Assembly: GCF_029028005.1 (NCBI RefSeq)
Contig: NZ_JAOTPO010000003.1
Location: forward strand, 186,001 to 250,000
DNA: 64,000 bases
Reading direction: 5' to 3'
Origin: Alkalihalobacterium chitinilyticum
GTDB lineage: Bacteria; Bacillota; Bacilli; Bacillales; Bacillaceae_F
In this document: piece by piece, positions 17,943 to 27,823 of the stretch
How positions within the stretch are numbered: the stretch's first letter is position 1
Layout of the letters: every line of letters starts with the position of its first letter
The notes under the pieces: generated by a model
Told to the model about the DNA's origin: nothing
The model's database searches: none
The model's input: the letters and a program-made list of their open reading frames with translations, nothing else
Translations under genes and position numbers: made by a program

Positions 17943-20042
17943 TTAACTTTCTTGCTTTTGTTCTTTAAGTAATACTTTACGTGATAAGTTTACACGGCCT
18001 TGTGGATCAATTTCAGTAACTTTCACTAAAATTTCATCCCCAATCTTCACTACATCTTCAACTTTATTGACACGTTCTTCAGCCAACTGTGAAATGTGGA
18101 CAAGTCCATCTTTACCTTTGAATAGTTCAACAAATGCACCAAATTTTTCAATGCGTTTAACTTTTCCTAAGTATGTTTGTCCCACTTCAACTTCTCGAAC
18201 AATGTCTTCAATGATAGACTTAGCTTTTAAGTTCATTTCATGATTAACAGAAGAGATATACACTGTGCCGTCTTGTTCAATGTCGATTTTAACTCCTGTA
18301 TCTTCAATGATCTTATTAATCATTTTTCCACTTGGACCAATGACATCACGGATTTTATCCGGATTAATCTTCATTGTCAATATCTTAGGCGCATATTCGG
18401 ATAGTTCAGTACGTGATGCACCGATTGCAGCTAACATACTATCTAAAATAACCATACGACCACGTTTTGCTTGATCAAGTGCTTCCTTTAAGATGTTACG
18501 ATCAATACCACTGATCTTAATATCCATTTGTAGTGCAGTTACACCATCTTTTGTACCAGCTACTTTAAAGTCCATATCACCTAGGGCATCTTCCATCCCT
18601 TGAATGTCTGTTAATACCGTAACATCATCGCCTGATTTAACAAGACCCATAGCAATACCAGCAACAGGTGCCTTAATTGGAACACCAGCGTCCATCATTG
18701 CTAATGTACTTGCACAAATCGAAGCTTGTGATGTTGAACCATTGGATTCAAGAACTTCTGAAACTAGACGAATTGTATAAGGGAAGTCGTTTTCATTTGG
18801 AATAACCGGCTCTAATGCACGCTCACCAAGTGCACCATGTCCAATTTCACGACGCCCGGGACCTCTAATTGGCCCTGTTTCACCAACACTAAATTGCGGG
18901 AAATTATAGTGGTGCATAAAACGTTTTGATTCTTCAATTCCTAATCCATCAAGAATTTGAACATCTCCTAATGCTCCTAATGTACAAATACTAAGCGCTT
19001 GAGTTTGTCCACGTGTAAATAAACCTGAACCATGCGTTCTTGGTAATAATTTAACTTGTGAAGAAAGGGCGCGGATCTCATCAATGGACCTTCCATCTGG
19101 ACGGACTTTTTCTTTTGTTATTAAACGTCGAACTTCTTCTTTTACCATCTTATGTAAAATTTCTTTTACTTCAGATAAACTAACTTCTTCATTTTCTTCG
19201 AATTTGGCAACTGTTTCATTCATAACTGCATCAATTGCATCTTGACGTGCGTGTTTTTCAACAACTTGTACAGCTTGTTTTAAGTCCGACTCTGCGATTG
19301 CACGAACTTGTTGCTCTAACTCTGGATCAAGTTCTCGTAAAACGACTTCCGACTTCTCTTTTCCAACTTTAGAAACAACCTCTTCTTGAAATGCAATAAG
19401 ACGTTTAATTTCCTCATGACCAAACATAATAGCTTCTAACATGACTTCCTCGGAAACTTCGTCCGCACCGGCTTCAACCATGTTAATGGCTTCTTTTGTA
19501 CCCGCTACTACTAAGTTAATATCACTGTTCTCAAGTTGAGTTGGTGTTGGATTAATAACAAACTCGTCGTTAATTCTACCTACTGTAACACCAGCAATCG
19601 GACCGTCGAACGGGATATCAGAAATACTTAGTGCTAAACTTGAACCAATCATGGCAGCCATTTCAGAAGAACATTCTTGATCTACACTCATAACAATACT
19701 AATGACTTGAACTTCGTTACGGAATCCGTCAGCAAAAAGTGGACGAATCGGTCGGTCTATCAAGCGACTTGCGAGTATTGCTTTTTCACTAGGTCGTCCC
19801 TCACGTTTGATAAAGCCACCTGGAATTTTTCCAACTGCATAAAGGCGCTCTTCATAATTTACTGTAAGCGGGAAGAACGGTAAATCTTTCGGTTCTTTTG
19901 AAGCTGTAACAGTTGAAAGCACAGCTGTGTCACCATAGCGGACCATGACAGCACCATTTGCTTGCTTCGCTAATTGGCCTGTTTCAACTGTTAACGGGCG
20001 ACCTGCCCATTCAAAAGAAAAAACTTGGTTTTCTTGTTCCAT
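17943..20042 (-). CDS. pnpA: Polynucleotide phosphorylase
   Basis: A 699-residue 3'-5' phosphorolytic exoribonuclease of the RNA degradation machinery. Two RNase PH domains flank a helical linker: the first begins at [13 protein letters not shown], the second contains TRGQTQAL and [20 protein letters not shown] domain ([16 protein letters not shown]) and an S1 domain ([15 protein letters not shown]) follow. ATG 20042 matches the family start; the upstream in-frame ATG at 20063 has no ribosome-binding site. It has its own promoter behind the rpsO terminator. Confidence 0.97.
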   Translation of the reverse strand: MEQENQVFSFEWAGRPLTVETGQLAKQANGAVMVRYGDTAVLSTVTASKEPKDLPFFPLTVNYEERLYAVGKIPGGFIKREGRPSEKAILASRLIDRPIRPLFADGFRNEVQVISIVMSVDQECSSEMAAMIGSSLALSISDIPFDGPIAGVTVGRINDEFVINPTPTQLENSDINLVVAGTKEAINMVEAGADEVSEEVMLEAIMFGHEEIKRLIAFQEEVVSKVGKEKSEVVLRELDPELEQQVRAIAESDLKQAVQVVEKHARQDAIDAVMNETVAKFEENEEVSLSEVKEILHKMVKEEVRRLITKEKVRPDGRSIDEIRALSSQVKLLPRTHGSGLFTRGQTQALSICTLGALGDVQILDGLGIEESKRFMHHYNFPQFSVGETGPIRGPGRREIGHGALGERALEPVIPNENDFPYTIRLVSEVLESNGSTSQASICASTLAMMDAGVPIKAPVAGIAMGLVKSGDDVTVLTDIQGMEDALGDMDFKVAGTKDGVTALQMDIKISGIDRNILKEALDQAKRGRMVILDSMLAAIGASRTELSEYAPKILTMKINPDKIRDVIGPSGKMINKIIEDTGVKIDIEQDGTVYISSVNHEMNLKAKSIIEDIVREVEVGQTYLGKVKRIEKFGAFVELFKGKDGLVHISQLAEERVNKVEDVVKIGDEILVKVTEIDPQGRVNLSRKVLLKEQKQES

Positions 20043-20100
20043 ACAGGTTTGTACTCCTCTCATTAAACAAAATCGTTCAATCTGTCTTTATTATTACCTA

Positions 20101-20129
20101 TTTATACTTAAAATAAAAGAATAAATCAA
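20101..20129 (-). promoter_or_regulatory. Sigma-A promoter of pnpA
   Basis: On the minus strand, TTGATT (20124-20129), a 17-base spacer and TATAAA (20101-20106), 58 bases before the pnpA start. Matches are 4/6 and 5/6. Confidence 0.62.
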
Positions 20130-20173
20130 ATGTCCAACAGAATGGATAAAATAACCATTAATTTTCCCTAATA

Positions 20174-20199
20174 AAAAAGCGGGAATGCTCCCGCTTTTT
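20174..20199 (-). terminator. Rho-independent terminator of rpsO
   Basis: AAAAAGCGGGA and TCCCGCTTTTT form an 11-bp perfect stem with a 4-base loop and run into TTATTAG on the minus strand. Confidence 0.93.
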
Positions 20200-20218
20200 A
20201 TTAAGTGTTAACTTGTGA

Positions 20219-20488
20219 TTAGCGACGTAATCCTAGCTTATCAACAAGGTTACGGTAACGAATTACATCTTTATTACGTAGGTACGTTAAAAGATTACGA
20301 CGTTGCCCAACCATTTTCAAAAGACCACGACGTGAGTGGTGATCCTTCTTATGAGTACGTAAGTGCCCATTTAATGTGTTGATTTGCTCAGTAAGGATAG
20401 CGATTTGTACTTCTGGAGAACCAGTGTCAGTGTCATGAGTTTTGAACTCACTGATGATCTCGTTCTTACGTTCTTGTGTTAGTGCCAT
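20219..20488 (-). CDS. rpsO: Ribosomal protein S15
   Basis: An 89-residue small-subunit protein binding the central domain of 16S rRNA. It starts [12 protein letters not shown] at ATG 20488, behind AAGGAGGTGGA, and contains the conserved [14 protein letters not shown]-type segment ([15 protein letters not shown]) and a C-terminal [12 protein letters not shown]. The open frame extends 22 codons further upstream, but that part is leader. It lies between ribF and pnpA as in other bacilli. Confidence 0.97.
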   Translation of the reverse strand: MALTQERKNEIISEFKTHDTDTGSPEVQIAILTEQINTLNGHLRTHKKDHHSRRGLLKMVGQRRNLLTYLRNKDVIRYRNLVDKLGLRR

Positions 20489-20617
20489 CCTATCCACCTC
20501 CTTCAAAATAATCACCAATTCCCTAGCAAAACGTCGGTGAATCGATTTTGCCAAGCAATGGTTGTTAGTACTTTTAGTACAGATACTAGAATACCTTTTT
20601 TTAAAGATAAATGCAAG

Positions 20618-21562
20618 TTATTTAGCCTTATTTAGCTGAAAATATCTTTCTGCTGCATTTTTATCTAATTCAATTTGTGTAATAAGTTCATCCATTGATC
20701 CAAACTTTTTCTCTGTTCTAATATATTGATGGAAAGTAAGTGAAATAGCCTCATCATAAATATCTTCGTTAAAATCAAATAAATGTACTTCAATTGTCGG
20801 CATGACTTCTTCATCTTTAAAGGTCGGCCGATATCCGATGTTACACACACCTTCATGCAGTGTCCCTTTTACATCCAACGTAACAGCATAAACACCTAGC
20901 TTCGGAATCATATATCGATTAGTTACTTTAATATTAGCTGTAGGGAAACCAATAGTTCGTCCACGTTTATCCCCATGTACAACAACACCCTCGACAACGT
21001 AATTCCGTCCGAGAAGTTCAGGAAGCTCGTCGACGGCTCCATCTACAATCTTACTTCTAATTAATGTTGAACTAATTTTTAATTCGCCTAATTGGACTTT
21101 ATTTACTGTTGTCTGACCAAATACTCCTCTTGAGTGAAAAGGTAATGTTTCCATTGTTCCTTTTCCTAAGTGGCCGTAACTATAATCAAAACCTGCTACT
21201 ACATGCTGTACATGCATATTGATTAAGTAGTCATCAACGAATTGTTGAGGGGTTAGTTTTGAAAATGACTGGTCAAACTGAACAACAAATAATTGGTCGA
21301 CACCTAATTGCGACAATACTTCAATTTTTTTTTCTAACGGTGTAATATACATCATTGGCTCTGTTGGCTTTCTTAATACTTCTTTTGGATGCGGATTAAA
21401 AGTCATAACCGAAGTTAGTAAACCTTTTTCCATTGCAACCTTCTTTGCCGTTTCAATTACCTTTTGATGACCTATATGCACTCCATCAAAGTAGCCAAGA
21501 GCTAATACTGTTGGTTTTTCGTTTCTAATCTTTAATGGGTAGGTTAAATGGATAACGTCCAA
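20618..21562 (-). CDS. ribF: Bifunctional riboflavin kinase / FAD synthetase
   Basis: A 314-residue enzyme (RibC in B. subtilis) making FMN and FAD. The N-terminal FAD synthetase domain has LGYFDGVHIGHQKVI (GxFDGVHxGH nucleotidyltransferase motif) and FNPHPKEVL; STLIRSKI is the conserved ISSTxIR region. The C-terminal flavokinase domain starts near residue 185 with VHGDKRGRTIGFPTANI. The start is TTG 21562 with AAGGTG upstream. It lies 36 bases after truB. Confidence 0.95.
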   Translation of the reverse strand: MDVIHLTYPLKIRNEKPTVLALGYFDGVHIGHQKVIETAKKVAMEKGLLTSVMTFNPHPKEVLRKPTEPMMYITPLEKKIEVLSQLGVDQLFVVQFDQSFSKLTPQQFVDDYLINMHVQHVVAGFDYSYGHLGKGTMETLPFHSRGVFGQTTVNKVQLGELKISSTLIRSKIVDGAVDELPELLGRNYVVEGVVVHGDKRGRTIGFPTANIKVTNRYMIPKLGVYAVTLDVKGTLHEGVCNIGYRPTFKDEEVMPTIEVHLFDFNEDIYDEAISLTFHQYIRTEKKFGSMDELITQIELDKNAAERYFQLNKAK

Positions 21563-21598
21563 TGTCTTTCACCTTCTTTTTGTTGAGTACAGTTACAG

Positions 21599-22507
21599 TT
21601 AACTGAACATTTTCTCTGGTTTAATCAAACCTTGCTTTGTGGGATGTTGTTGATAGATTGCTAAACATACTCCGTCTTCATTATATACAGAAAATCGATT
21701 TTCATCTATTGATTTGAATTGTGGTAAGACTGATCCATTTTTAATTTTTGCCTCAGTTTGGCTATCTACAACAGCTGAAGGAAAGTGTTTGATGGCTTCT
21801 TCTATTGGTAAAAGTACGTTTTCGATTTCATGTTTTTCTACCATTTCCTCAAGTTGTTCAAATGTATAACAATCTGATAATTGAAATGGCCCAGAAGCGA
21901 TCCGCTGCAAATACGACATGTGAGCCGGGTAGCCTAATTCTTTTCCAATATCAACCGCAAGGGTTCGAACATACGTACCTTTGCTGCATTTCACGCGGAA
22001 TGAAAAAGACGCGGTATTATCGCTTGTATTAATTTCATTTTCTACTAATTGTAGCTCGTATATGTTCACACGTCTAACAGGTCGTTCAACTTCAATTCCT
22101 GCTCTTGCATATTCATATAACTTCTTTCCTTTTACTTTCACAGCAGAATACATAGGTGGAACTTGATCTATCTCACCTGTAAAGGATTGAAGAATTTTCT
22201 TAACCTGCTCTACCGTAGGCGGCGTATCCACGCTTTTTTTCTCAACGATCTCTCCGCTGCTATCTTCGGTTGTTGTAGACCAACCTAGCGTAACTTCTCC
22301 AACATATTCTTTCGGGTAATCGGTCATATACTCGGCTACTTTTGTCCCTTTTCCAATACATATAGGTAATACACCAGTTACATCAGGATCTAATGTACCT
22401 GTATGTCCGACTTTTTTCGTTTTTAATAATTTTCGAAGCCGGAAAACACAATCATGGGAAGTCATTCCTTTAGGTTTATGTAATGGTAATATTCCATTAA
22501 ATTCCAT
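21599..22507 (-). CDS. truB: tRNA pseudouridine(55) synthase
   Basis: A 302-residue enzyme forming pseudouridine in the T loop of tRNAs. KPKGMTSHD (12-20) and GHTGTLDPDVTGVLP (about 35-49) hold the catalytic aspartate in the TLDP motif; KGTYVRTLAVDIG is the other conserved signature. The C-terminal extension contains the small PUA-like part of the bacillar enzymes. It is separated from rbfA by an inverted-repeat element (22534-22634), which may weaken transcription into it. Confidence 0.96.
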   Translation of the reverse strand: MEFNGILPLHKPKGMTSHDCVFRLRKLLKTKKVGHTGTLDPDVTGVLPICIGKGTKVAEYMTDYPKEYVGEVTLGWSTTTEDSSGEIVEKKSVDTPPTVEQVKKILQSFTGEIDQVPPMYSAVKVKGKKLYEYARAGIEVERPVRRVNIYELQLVENEINTSDNTASFSFRVKCSKGTYVRTLAVDIGKELGYPAHMSYLQRIASGPFQLSDCYTFEQLEEMVEKHEIENVLLPIEEAIKHFPSAVVDSQTEAKIKNGSVLPQFKSIDENRFSVYNEDGVCLAIYQQHPTKQGLIKPEKMFS

Positions 22508-22533
22508 TTGATCACCTCATTTACGTGAAAAAA

Positions 22534-22634
22534 AAGAGGCTGACTCCAATAGCAAAGAGTCATCTACCTACTTCTAACGAGCCATTACGGTCCATTCATT
22601 GTCAGGTATAAAGACACTTATGAGTCAGCCTCTT
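22534..22634 (-). repeat. Inverted-repeat element A between rbfA and truB
   Basis: A 101-base element bounded by a perfect 13-bp inverted repeat (AAGAGGCTGACTC / GAGTCAGCCTCTT). On the minus strand the downstream arm is followed at once by eight T residues (22528-22535), so it also has the form of a rho-independent terminator with a long 75-base loop. One end shares 18 identical bases (CACTTATGAGTCAGCCTC) with element B at 32166-32254. It fills most of the rbfA-truB gap. Confidence 0.8.
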
Positions 22635-22639
22635 CTTAA

Positions 22640-22993
22640 TTAATCATTTTTTTGTTTGTTTATTTCCGTCAATAACGTTTCAATACGGTTACCATACTCA
22701 ATGGACTCATCAAATTCAAACTCAATTTCTGGAGTTTTTCGAAGACGTATTCGTTTTCCAATCTCCGTTCGAATAAATCCTTTTGCTTTTGACAGCCCTT
22801 GAATCGTATCCTCTTTCTCTTTCTCATCACCGAGTACTGTAATGTACACTTTTGCTTGCTGCAAGTCACCTGTTACATCAACACCAGTTACTGTAACAAA
22901 TCGTACTCTCGGGTCTTTAATTTCACGCATGATAATGTCGCTAAGCTCTTTCTTCATTTGTTCCCCAACACGGCTTGCTCTAACATTACTCAT
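22640..22993 (-). CDS. rbfA: 30S ribosome-binding factor A
   Basis: A 117-residue KH-like protein of 30S maturation. It starts [17 protein letters not shown] and contains [17 protein letters not shown] and the AKVYITVLG strand, all typical of RbfA. It lies 24 bases after ylxP in the nusA-infB operon. Confidence 0.96.
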   Translation of the reverse strand: MSNVRASRVGEQMKKELSDIIMREIKDPRVRFVTVTGVDVTGDLQQAKVYITVLGDEKEKEDTIQGLSKAKGFIRTEIGKRIRLRKTPEIEFEFDESIEYGNRIETLLTEINKQKND

Positions 22994-23017
22994 ATAAAGT
23001 CACCTCACTAATAGCTA

Positions 23018-23299
23018 TTACAGCCATTCATAGTTTGTAACTGTTCGTTCCAATTCAGTCATACGATCAATAAAAGATAAAACTCGATCTATTTCCTGTT
23101 CTGCCACATTTTTATTTGCGGATACAGTTACAACTGCAATTTCTGATCGTTGCCAGACATTCTGATGTCCGATTTCTGCAACGGATACATTAAAACGTTG
23201 TTTTATCCTTGTAATTAAACTTTTTAAAACTGAGCGTTTGTCCTTTAAAGACTGGGCGTCATAAATTAATAGTTCACAGTAAACTGCACCTATTGTCAT
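23018..23299 (-). CDS. ylxP: YlxP family protein (DUF503)
   Basis: A 93-residue ferredoxin-like small domain of the DUF503 family: a hydrophobic first strand with [17 protein letters not shown], then [21 protein letters not shown]. It overlaps the infB stop by 4 bases (ATGA). It always sits between infB and rbfA in bacilli, which suggests a ribosome-related task, but its function is not established. Confidence 0.92.
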   Translation of the reverse strand: MTIGAVYCELLIYDAQSLKDKRSVLKSLITRIKQRFNVSVAEIGHQNVWQRSEIAVVTVSANKNVAEQEIDRVLSFIDRMTELERTVTNYEWL

Positions 23300-25407
23300 T
23301 TACGTTTAATTTCCTCCATGATGTAAGCTTCGATAATATCGCCTTCTTTAACATCATTAAACTTCTCTAACGTAATACCACATTCATAACCAGCTGCAAC
23401 TTCTTTAGCGTCATCTTTAAAGCGTTTAAGAGCGTTGATTGCACCTTCATAAATAACGATTCCATCACGGATTAAACGTACTGTAGAATCACGTGTAATT
23501 TTACCGTCTGTAACATATGAACCAGCAATCATACCAATTTTAGATACTTTAAACGTTTGACGAATTTCAACTTGACCAATAACTTTTTCTTCATATTCAG
23601 GGTCAAGCATTCCCTTCATTGCACTCTCAATTTCTTCAATTACATTATAGATAATTCGGTGGAGTCGAATATCAACATTTTCTGACTCAGCCACTCGCTT
23701 CGTATTAGCATCTGGACGAACATTAAAACCAATAACGATAGCATTAGATGCCGCAGCTAAAATAATATCTGATTCAGTGATTGCTCCTACCCCAGTATGG
23801 ATAATATTAACCTTTACACCTTCAACGTCAATCTTTTCTAGTGAACCACGCAACGCCTCAACTGACCCTTGAACGTCACCTTTGATGATAACGTTGATCT
23901 CTTTAATTTCCCCTTGTTGGATCTGATTAAACAAATCATCAAGGCTTACTTTAGATGTCTCGTTACGCTCTTCATCTCGTTGACGAATCATACGAGTCTC
24001 ACCAATTTGACGAGCTGTTTTCTCATCTTCAAACACTTTAAATTGATCGCCGGCATGCGGAACATCATTTAATCCAGTAATCTCAACAGGAGCTGCCGGA
24101 CCAACTGATTTTACTCGACGACCTAAATCATTTGTCATTGCACGTACTCGACCAAACGCGTTACCGACTACAATAGGGTCACCGACCTTCAAAGTTCCGG
24201 ATTGAACTAATAAAGTGGCTACTGGTCCGCGTCCTTTATCTAATTGGGCTTCAATAACAGTCCCTCTTGCTAAACTGTTTGGATTCGCCTTATATTCTTC
24301 TACTTCAGCAACAAGTAGTATCATTTCAAGCAATTCATCAATACCTTCTCCTTGTAGGGCAGATACTGGTACAAAAATAGTGTCGCCACCCCAAGCTTCT
24401 GGTACTAACTCGAATTCCGTTAATTCCTGCATAACTCGGTCAGGATTTGCTGCTTCCTTATCCATTTTGTTTACTGCAACAATAATAGGTACTCCTGCTG
24501 CTTTTGCATGGCTGATTGCTTCTTTAGTTTGAGGCATAACACCATCATCAGCTGCAACAACAAGAATGGTAATATCCGTAACTTGAGCACCACGAGCACG
24601 CATCGTTGTAAATGCGGCGTGACCTGGTGTGTCTAGGAACGTAATACGTTTTCCAGCGGTTTCTACTTGGTAAGCACCGATGTGTTGAGTAATTCCACCA
24701 GCTTCTCCAGCAGTTACTTTGGTATTACGGATTGAATCCAATAATGTTGTTTTTCCGTGGTCAACGTGTCCCATAATGGTTACAACTGGAGGACGCTCTT
24801 GTAATTCAGCTTCGTTTTCTTCTTCAACAAATTCTTCGAAATTTGTTTCATCAATAATAATTTCTTCTTCTACTTCTACACCATAATCACCAGCGATTAA
24901 TTCAATCGAGTCTTTATCTAGCTCTTGGTTAATCGTTGCCATTACACCTAAGAAGAGTAATTTCTTAATGATTTCAGATGGTTCCTTATGAAGTTTCTTA
25001 GCAAGCTCACCTACTGTTAAAGTACCTGAGTATGTAACCTTGTCAGGAAGCGGTTGTTTCGCAGGTTTTTGTTGGGCTTGATTATTTTGCTGAAAATTAT
25101 TTTTCCCTTTTGGCTTCTTATTATTGTTGCCTTTTTTATTACTATTTTTTTGTTGATTATTAGCTTTATCATCATTGTTTGTTTTTTTCATTTTTGATGG
25201 ACGGTCTTCTTTCTTTTTATTTGAAGAAACTTCATCTTCACCTTTTTTATCTCCATTACTATCCCCGATAAGCTTTCGCATCGCTTCCTCATCAATAACT
25301 GACATGTGATTTGTGACTGAAAAACCTAAAGTTTTTAATTTTTCGATGACTTCCTTACTGGTAATGTTTTTTTCTTTTGCATATTCATATATTCGCATCT
25401 TCCTCAT
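23296..25407 (-). CDS. infB: Translation initiation factor IF-2
   Basis: A 703-residue GTPase that brings fMet-tRNA to the 30S subunit. An N-terminal IF2N domain ([21 protein letters not shown]) is followed by a low-complexity K/N/Q-rich linker (about 55-120) and a second IF2N segment. The G domain has [12 protein letters not shown] (G1), [18 protein letters not shown] (G3) and NKMD (G4); domains II-IV follow. ATG 25407 has GGAGG 7 bases upstream. Confidence 0.97.
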   Translation of the reverse strand: MRKMRIYEYAKEKNITSKEVIEKLKTLGFSVTNHMSVIDEEAMRKLIGDSNGDKKGEDEVSSNKKKEDRPSKMKKTNNDDKANNQQKNSNKKGNNNKKPKGKNNFQQNNQAQQKPAKQPLPDKVTYSGTLTVGELAKKLHKEPSEIIKKLLFLGVMATINQELDKDSIELIAGDYGVEVEEEIIIDETNFEEFVEEENEAELQERPPVVTIMGHVDHGKTTLLDSIRNTKVTAGEAGGITQHIGAYQVETAGKRITFLDTPGHAAFTTMRARGAQVTDITILVVAADDGVMPQTKEAISHAKAAGVPIIVAVNKMDKEAANPDRVMQELTEFELVPEAWGGDTIFVPVSALQGEGIDELLEMILLVAEVEEYKANPNSLARGTVIEAQLDKGRGPVATLLVQSGTLKVGDPIVVGNAFGRVRAMTNDLGRRVKSVGPAAPVEITGLNDVPHAGDQFKVFEDEKTARQIGETRMIRQRDEERNETSKVSLDDLFNQIQQGEIKEINVIIKGDVQGSVEALRGSLEKIDVEGVKVNIIHTGVGAITESDIILAAASNAIVIGFNVRPDANTKRVAESENVDIRLHRIIYNVIEEIESAMKGMLDPEYEEKVIGQVEIRQTFKVSKIGMIAGSYVTDGKITRDSTVRLIRDGIVIYEGAINALKRFKDDAKEVAAGYECGITLEKFNDVKEGDIIEAYIMEEIKRK

Positions 25408-25423
25408 ATGTTTACCTCCACCT

Positions 25424-25729
25424 TTATTGATCGATTAGTGAGATCAACTTCTTCGCGAAGCCTTGGTCGATAACACCTAATACGACTCTCTCTCTCTTCC
25501 CAATAGCTTGGCCAAGCAGTTCTCTCGTTCCAGTCATTCGGATAGGTGTATTATAAAATGTACATTTATCGTTTAACTTTTTCCCTGTTGCTTCGGATGC
25601 ATCTGTTGAAACGATTACAAGATGAACTTGTTTTTTTCGTATTTCTTTTATAACCAATTCTTCACCTGAAACGATTTTTCGTGCTCTAGCCGCAAGCCCT
25701 AAAAGAGACAACCATTTATTTTCGTTCAT
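25424..25729 (-). CDS. ylxQ: L7Ae-family RNA-binding protein YlxQ
   Basis: A 101-residue L7Ae/L30e-type protein: [19 protein letters not shown] at the N-terminus, then the [21 protein letters not shown] helix-strand. Such proteins bind kink-turn RNA. Start and ylxR stop overlap by one base (TAATG), so translation is coupled. It lies between ylxR and infB. Confidence 0.92.
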   Translation of the reverse strand: MNENKWLSLLGLAARARKIVSGEELVIKEIRKKQVHLVIVSTDASEATGKKLNDKCTFYNTPIRMTGTRELLGQAIGKRERVVLGVIDQGFAKKLISLIDQ

Positions 25730-25992
25730 TATTTCCCAACCTGTTCAATTAATTGATCATAAATTTCTTCACTTACTTTAATATTAAGGTGCTTTGAAAG
25801 AGTATCTTTTTGCTTCGCTTGCTCAAAGTATTCTTTCCCGTTAGATATGTATGCACCTCGTCCATTCTTTTTCCCCGTTTGATCAATAGAAACTTCCCCT
25901 TCTGGAGATCGAACGATCCGAATGAGATCTTTCTTAGGCTTCATTTCGTTGGTGACGATACATTTTCGAAGTGGAACTTTACGTTGCTTCAT
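25729..25992 (-). CDS. ylxR: YlxR family nucleic-acid-binding protein
   Basis: About 87 residues of the YlxR (DUF448) family: KVPLRKCIVTNEMKPKKDLIR, then GEVSIDQTGKKNGRGAYI, the conserved GRGAY signature. I choose ATG 25992 (MKQRKVPLRK), because the in-frame ATG at 26001 directly abuts the GGGAG box. It lies between nusA and ylxQ. A regulatory role in RNA metabolism is suggested for the family; nothing more can be read here. Confidence 0.92.
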   Translation of the reverse strand: MKQRKVPLRKCIVTNEMKPKKDLIRIVRSPEGEVSIDQTGKKNGRGAYISNGKEYFEQAKQKDTLSKHLNIKVSEEIYDQLIEQVGK

Positions 25993-26006
25993 TGGCTCCA
26001 TCTCCC

Positions 26007-27149
26007 TTACTTATCTAATTCAATTTCTTCCTCTTCTACAGTTTCATTTACTGCCGTTTCTGTTTCTTCTACATTATGGCCTAATGTTTCTTCAACAGGA
26101 TCTAATAACCCAAGTTCTTCTGCTTCAGACTCACTTTTTATATCAATTTTCCACCCTGTCAGCTTTGCTGCTAGTCGTGCATTTTGTCCGCGTTTCCCGA
26201 TCGCTAAAGAAAGTTGATAATCAGGAACGATAACTTGAGTCATCTTCTCTTCTTCGTTCACTTTTACCTGAACAACCTTTGAAGGACTAAGTGCGTTTGC
26301 GACGTACTCTATTGGATCCTCAGACCAGCGGACAATATCAATTTTTTCGCCTTTTAACTCATTAACAATTGTCTGAACACGCTGACCTTTAGGACCAACA
26401 CATGCTCCAACTGGATCAACTTCAGGGTTTTCAGCGTGTACTGCAATTTTTGAACGATCCCCGGCTTCACGTGCAACCGATTTAATTTCAACCGTACCAT
26501 CATAAATCTCCGGTACCTCTAGTTCAAATAAACGCTTTAATAGTCCAGGGTGTGTGCGTGAAATCATAATTTGAGGACCTTTAGTTGTTTTTTCAACTTT
26601 CGTAATAAATGCCTTAATTCTGTCATTATGGCGATAGCTTTCATTTGGCATTTGTTCATTGACAGGAAGAATTGCTTCTACTTTCCCTAGATCTACATAG
26701 ATAAACCGACTATCTTGTCGCTGAACAATTCCCGTAATAATATCTTCCTCACGATCGATAAAATCAGAATAGATAATACCACGCTCAGCTTCACGGACAC
26801 GTTGAGTTACAACTTGTTTTGCTGTTTGTGCAGCAATACGTCCAAAGTTTTTCGGTGTCACTTCAATTTCGACTACATCATCCACTTCAAAATTAGGATT
26901 TAACTCTTTAGCAGCATCTTGAGAAATTTCTAACCTTGCGTCAAAAACTTCTTCAACAACTGTTTTACGTGCAAAGACTCTAATGTCTCCTGTTTCACGG
27001 TTAATATCCACACGAACATTTTGTGCTTGATTGAAGTTACGCTTGTAACCTGAAATTAAAGCTGCTTCAATAGCTTCTAGAATAACTTCCTTGCTAATAC
27101 CTTTTTCTTTTTCTAAAGTAGATAGTGCTTCCATAAAATCACTATTCAT
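26007..27149 (-). CDS. nusA: Transcription termination/antitermination factor NusA
   Basis: About 380 residues binding RNA polymerase and nascent RNA. The N-terminal domain contains LEKEKGISKEVILEAIEAALIS, the S1 domain GIVQRQDSRFIYVDLG, and two KH domains GPKGQRVQTIVNELKGE and IGKRGQNARLAAKLTGW. A short acidic tail (about 340-380) follows. ATG 27149 (MNSDFMEALS) fits the family; AAAGGGGG lies upstream. Confidence 0.96.
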   Translation of the reverse strand: MNSDFMEALSTLEKEKGISKEVILEAIEAALISGYKRNFNQAQNVRVDINRETGDIRVFARKTVVEEVFDARLEISQDAAKELNPNFEVDDVVEIEVTPKNFGRIAAQTAKQVVTQRVREAERGIIYSDFIDREEDIITGIVQRQDSRFIYVDLGKVEAILPVNEQMPNESYRHNDRIKAFITKVEKTTKGPQIMISRTHPGLLKRLFELEVPEIYDGTVEIKSVAREAGDRSKIAVHAENPEVDPVGACVGPKGQRVQTIVNELKGEKIDIVRWSEDPIEYVANALSPSKVVQVKVNEEEKMTQVIVPDYQLSLAIGKRGQNARLAAKLTGWKIDIKSESEAEELGLLDPVEETLGHNVEETETAVNETVEEEEIELDK

Positions 27150-27180
27150 GGAATTCTTTCCCCCTTTCAATATAAAAACC

Positions 27181-27651
27181 TTAAAAAATAATGGCTAATC
27201 TTGCGCTTGCTACTTTTGTATAAGGAATCGTAATTTCTTTTTTACGAGTTTTTATTTTAACTTCAATTTTCAAGTCTGAACCATCAAAGTCAATTAACTT
27301 GCCTTCAAAAGCTTTTTCGCCTTCAATCGGTTCATATGTAGTTACATGTACGTTCTTCCCAACAGCTTTATAAAGATCCTTTTCTTTTTTTAAAGGTCTT
27401 TCTGCACCTGGAGAGGAAACTTCAAGAAAATAAGCTTGCGTAATCGGGTCTAGTTCATCGAGTTTCTCACTTAAACGCTCACTAACCGTTCCACAGTCTT
27501 CTATATCAACACCGTTTTCTGAATCTATAAAAACTCGTAAAAACCAGTTTTTTCCTTCCTTTTTGAACTCTATATCGACTAACTCCAAATCTAACTCGTC
27601 TACTATAGGTGAAACTAACTCTTCTGTAATATCCGTAACCTTATTACTCAT
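27181..27651 (-). CDS. rimP: Ribosome maturation factor RimP
   Basis: A 156-residue protein (YlxS) needed for 30S maturation. The N-terminal alpha/beta domain has [21 protein letters not shown] and the conserved [10 protein letters not shown] motif near residue 78; the C-terminal SH3-like domain follows. It is the first gene of the rimP-nusA-infB operon, after the polC terminator. Confidence 0.95.
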   Translation of the reverse strand: MSNKVTDITEELVSPIVDELDLELVDIEFKKEGKNWFLRVFIDSENGVDIEDCGTVSERLSEKLDELDPITQAYFLEVSSPGAERPLKKEKDLYKAVGKNVHVTTYEPIEGEKAFEGKLIDFDGSDLKIEVKIKTRKKEITIPYTKVASARLAIIF

Positions 27652-27720
27652 AGGCTCCTCCTTTATTGCATATCCAGTTTTCCAAATTTTCTATCCCTTT
27701 ACTTTTAAGGAGGAATAAGA

Positions 27721-27742
27721 AAGAGTGGGTTTCCCCACTCTT
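27721..27742 (-). terminator. Rho-independent terminator of polC
   Basis: AAGAGTGGG and CCCACTCTT form a 9-bp perfect stem with a GAAA-type loop on the minus strand, followed by TCTTATTCC. The T run is short. It lies about 80 bases after polC and before rimP. Confidence 0.78.
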
Positions 27743-27823
27743 CTCTCTTCCTATTCTAAGTATTGCCATAAAAACAATATCATAATCTTTCCTTAATTGC
27801 AACAGAAGGGCAATGTGACCAAG

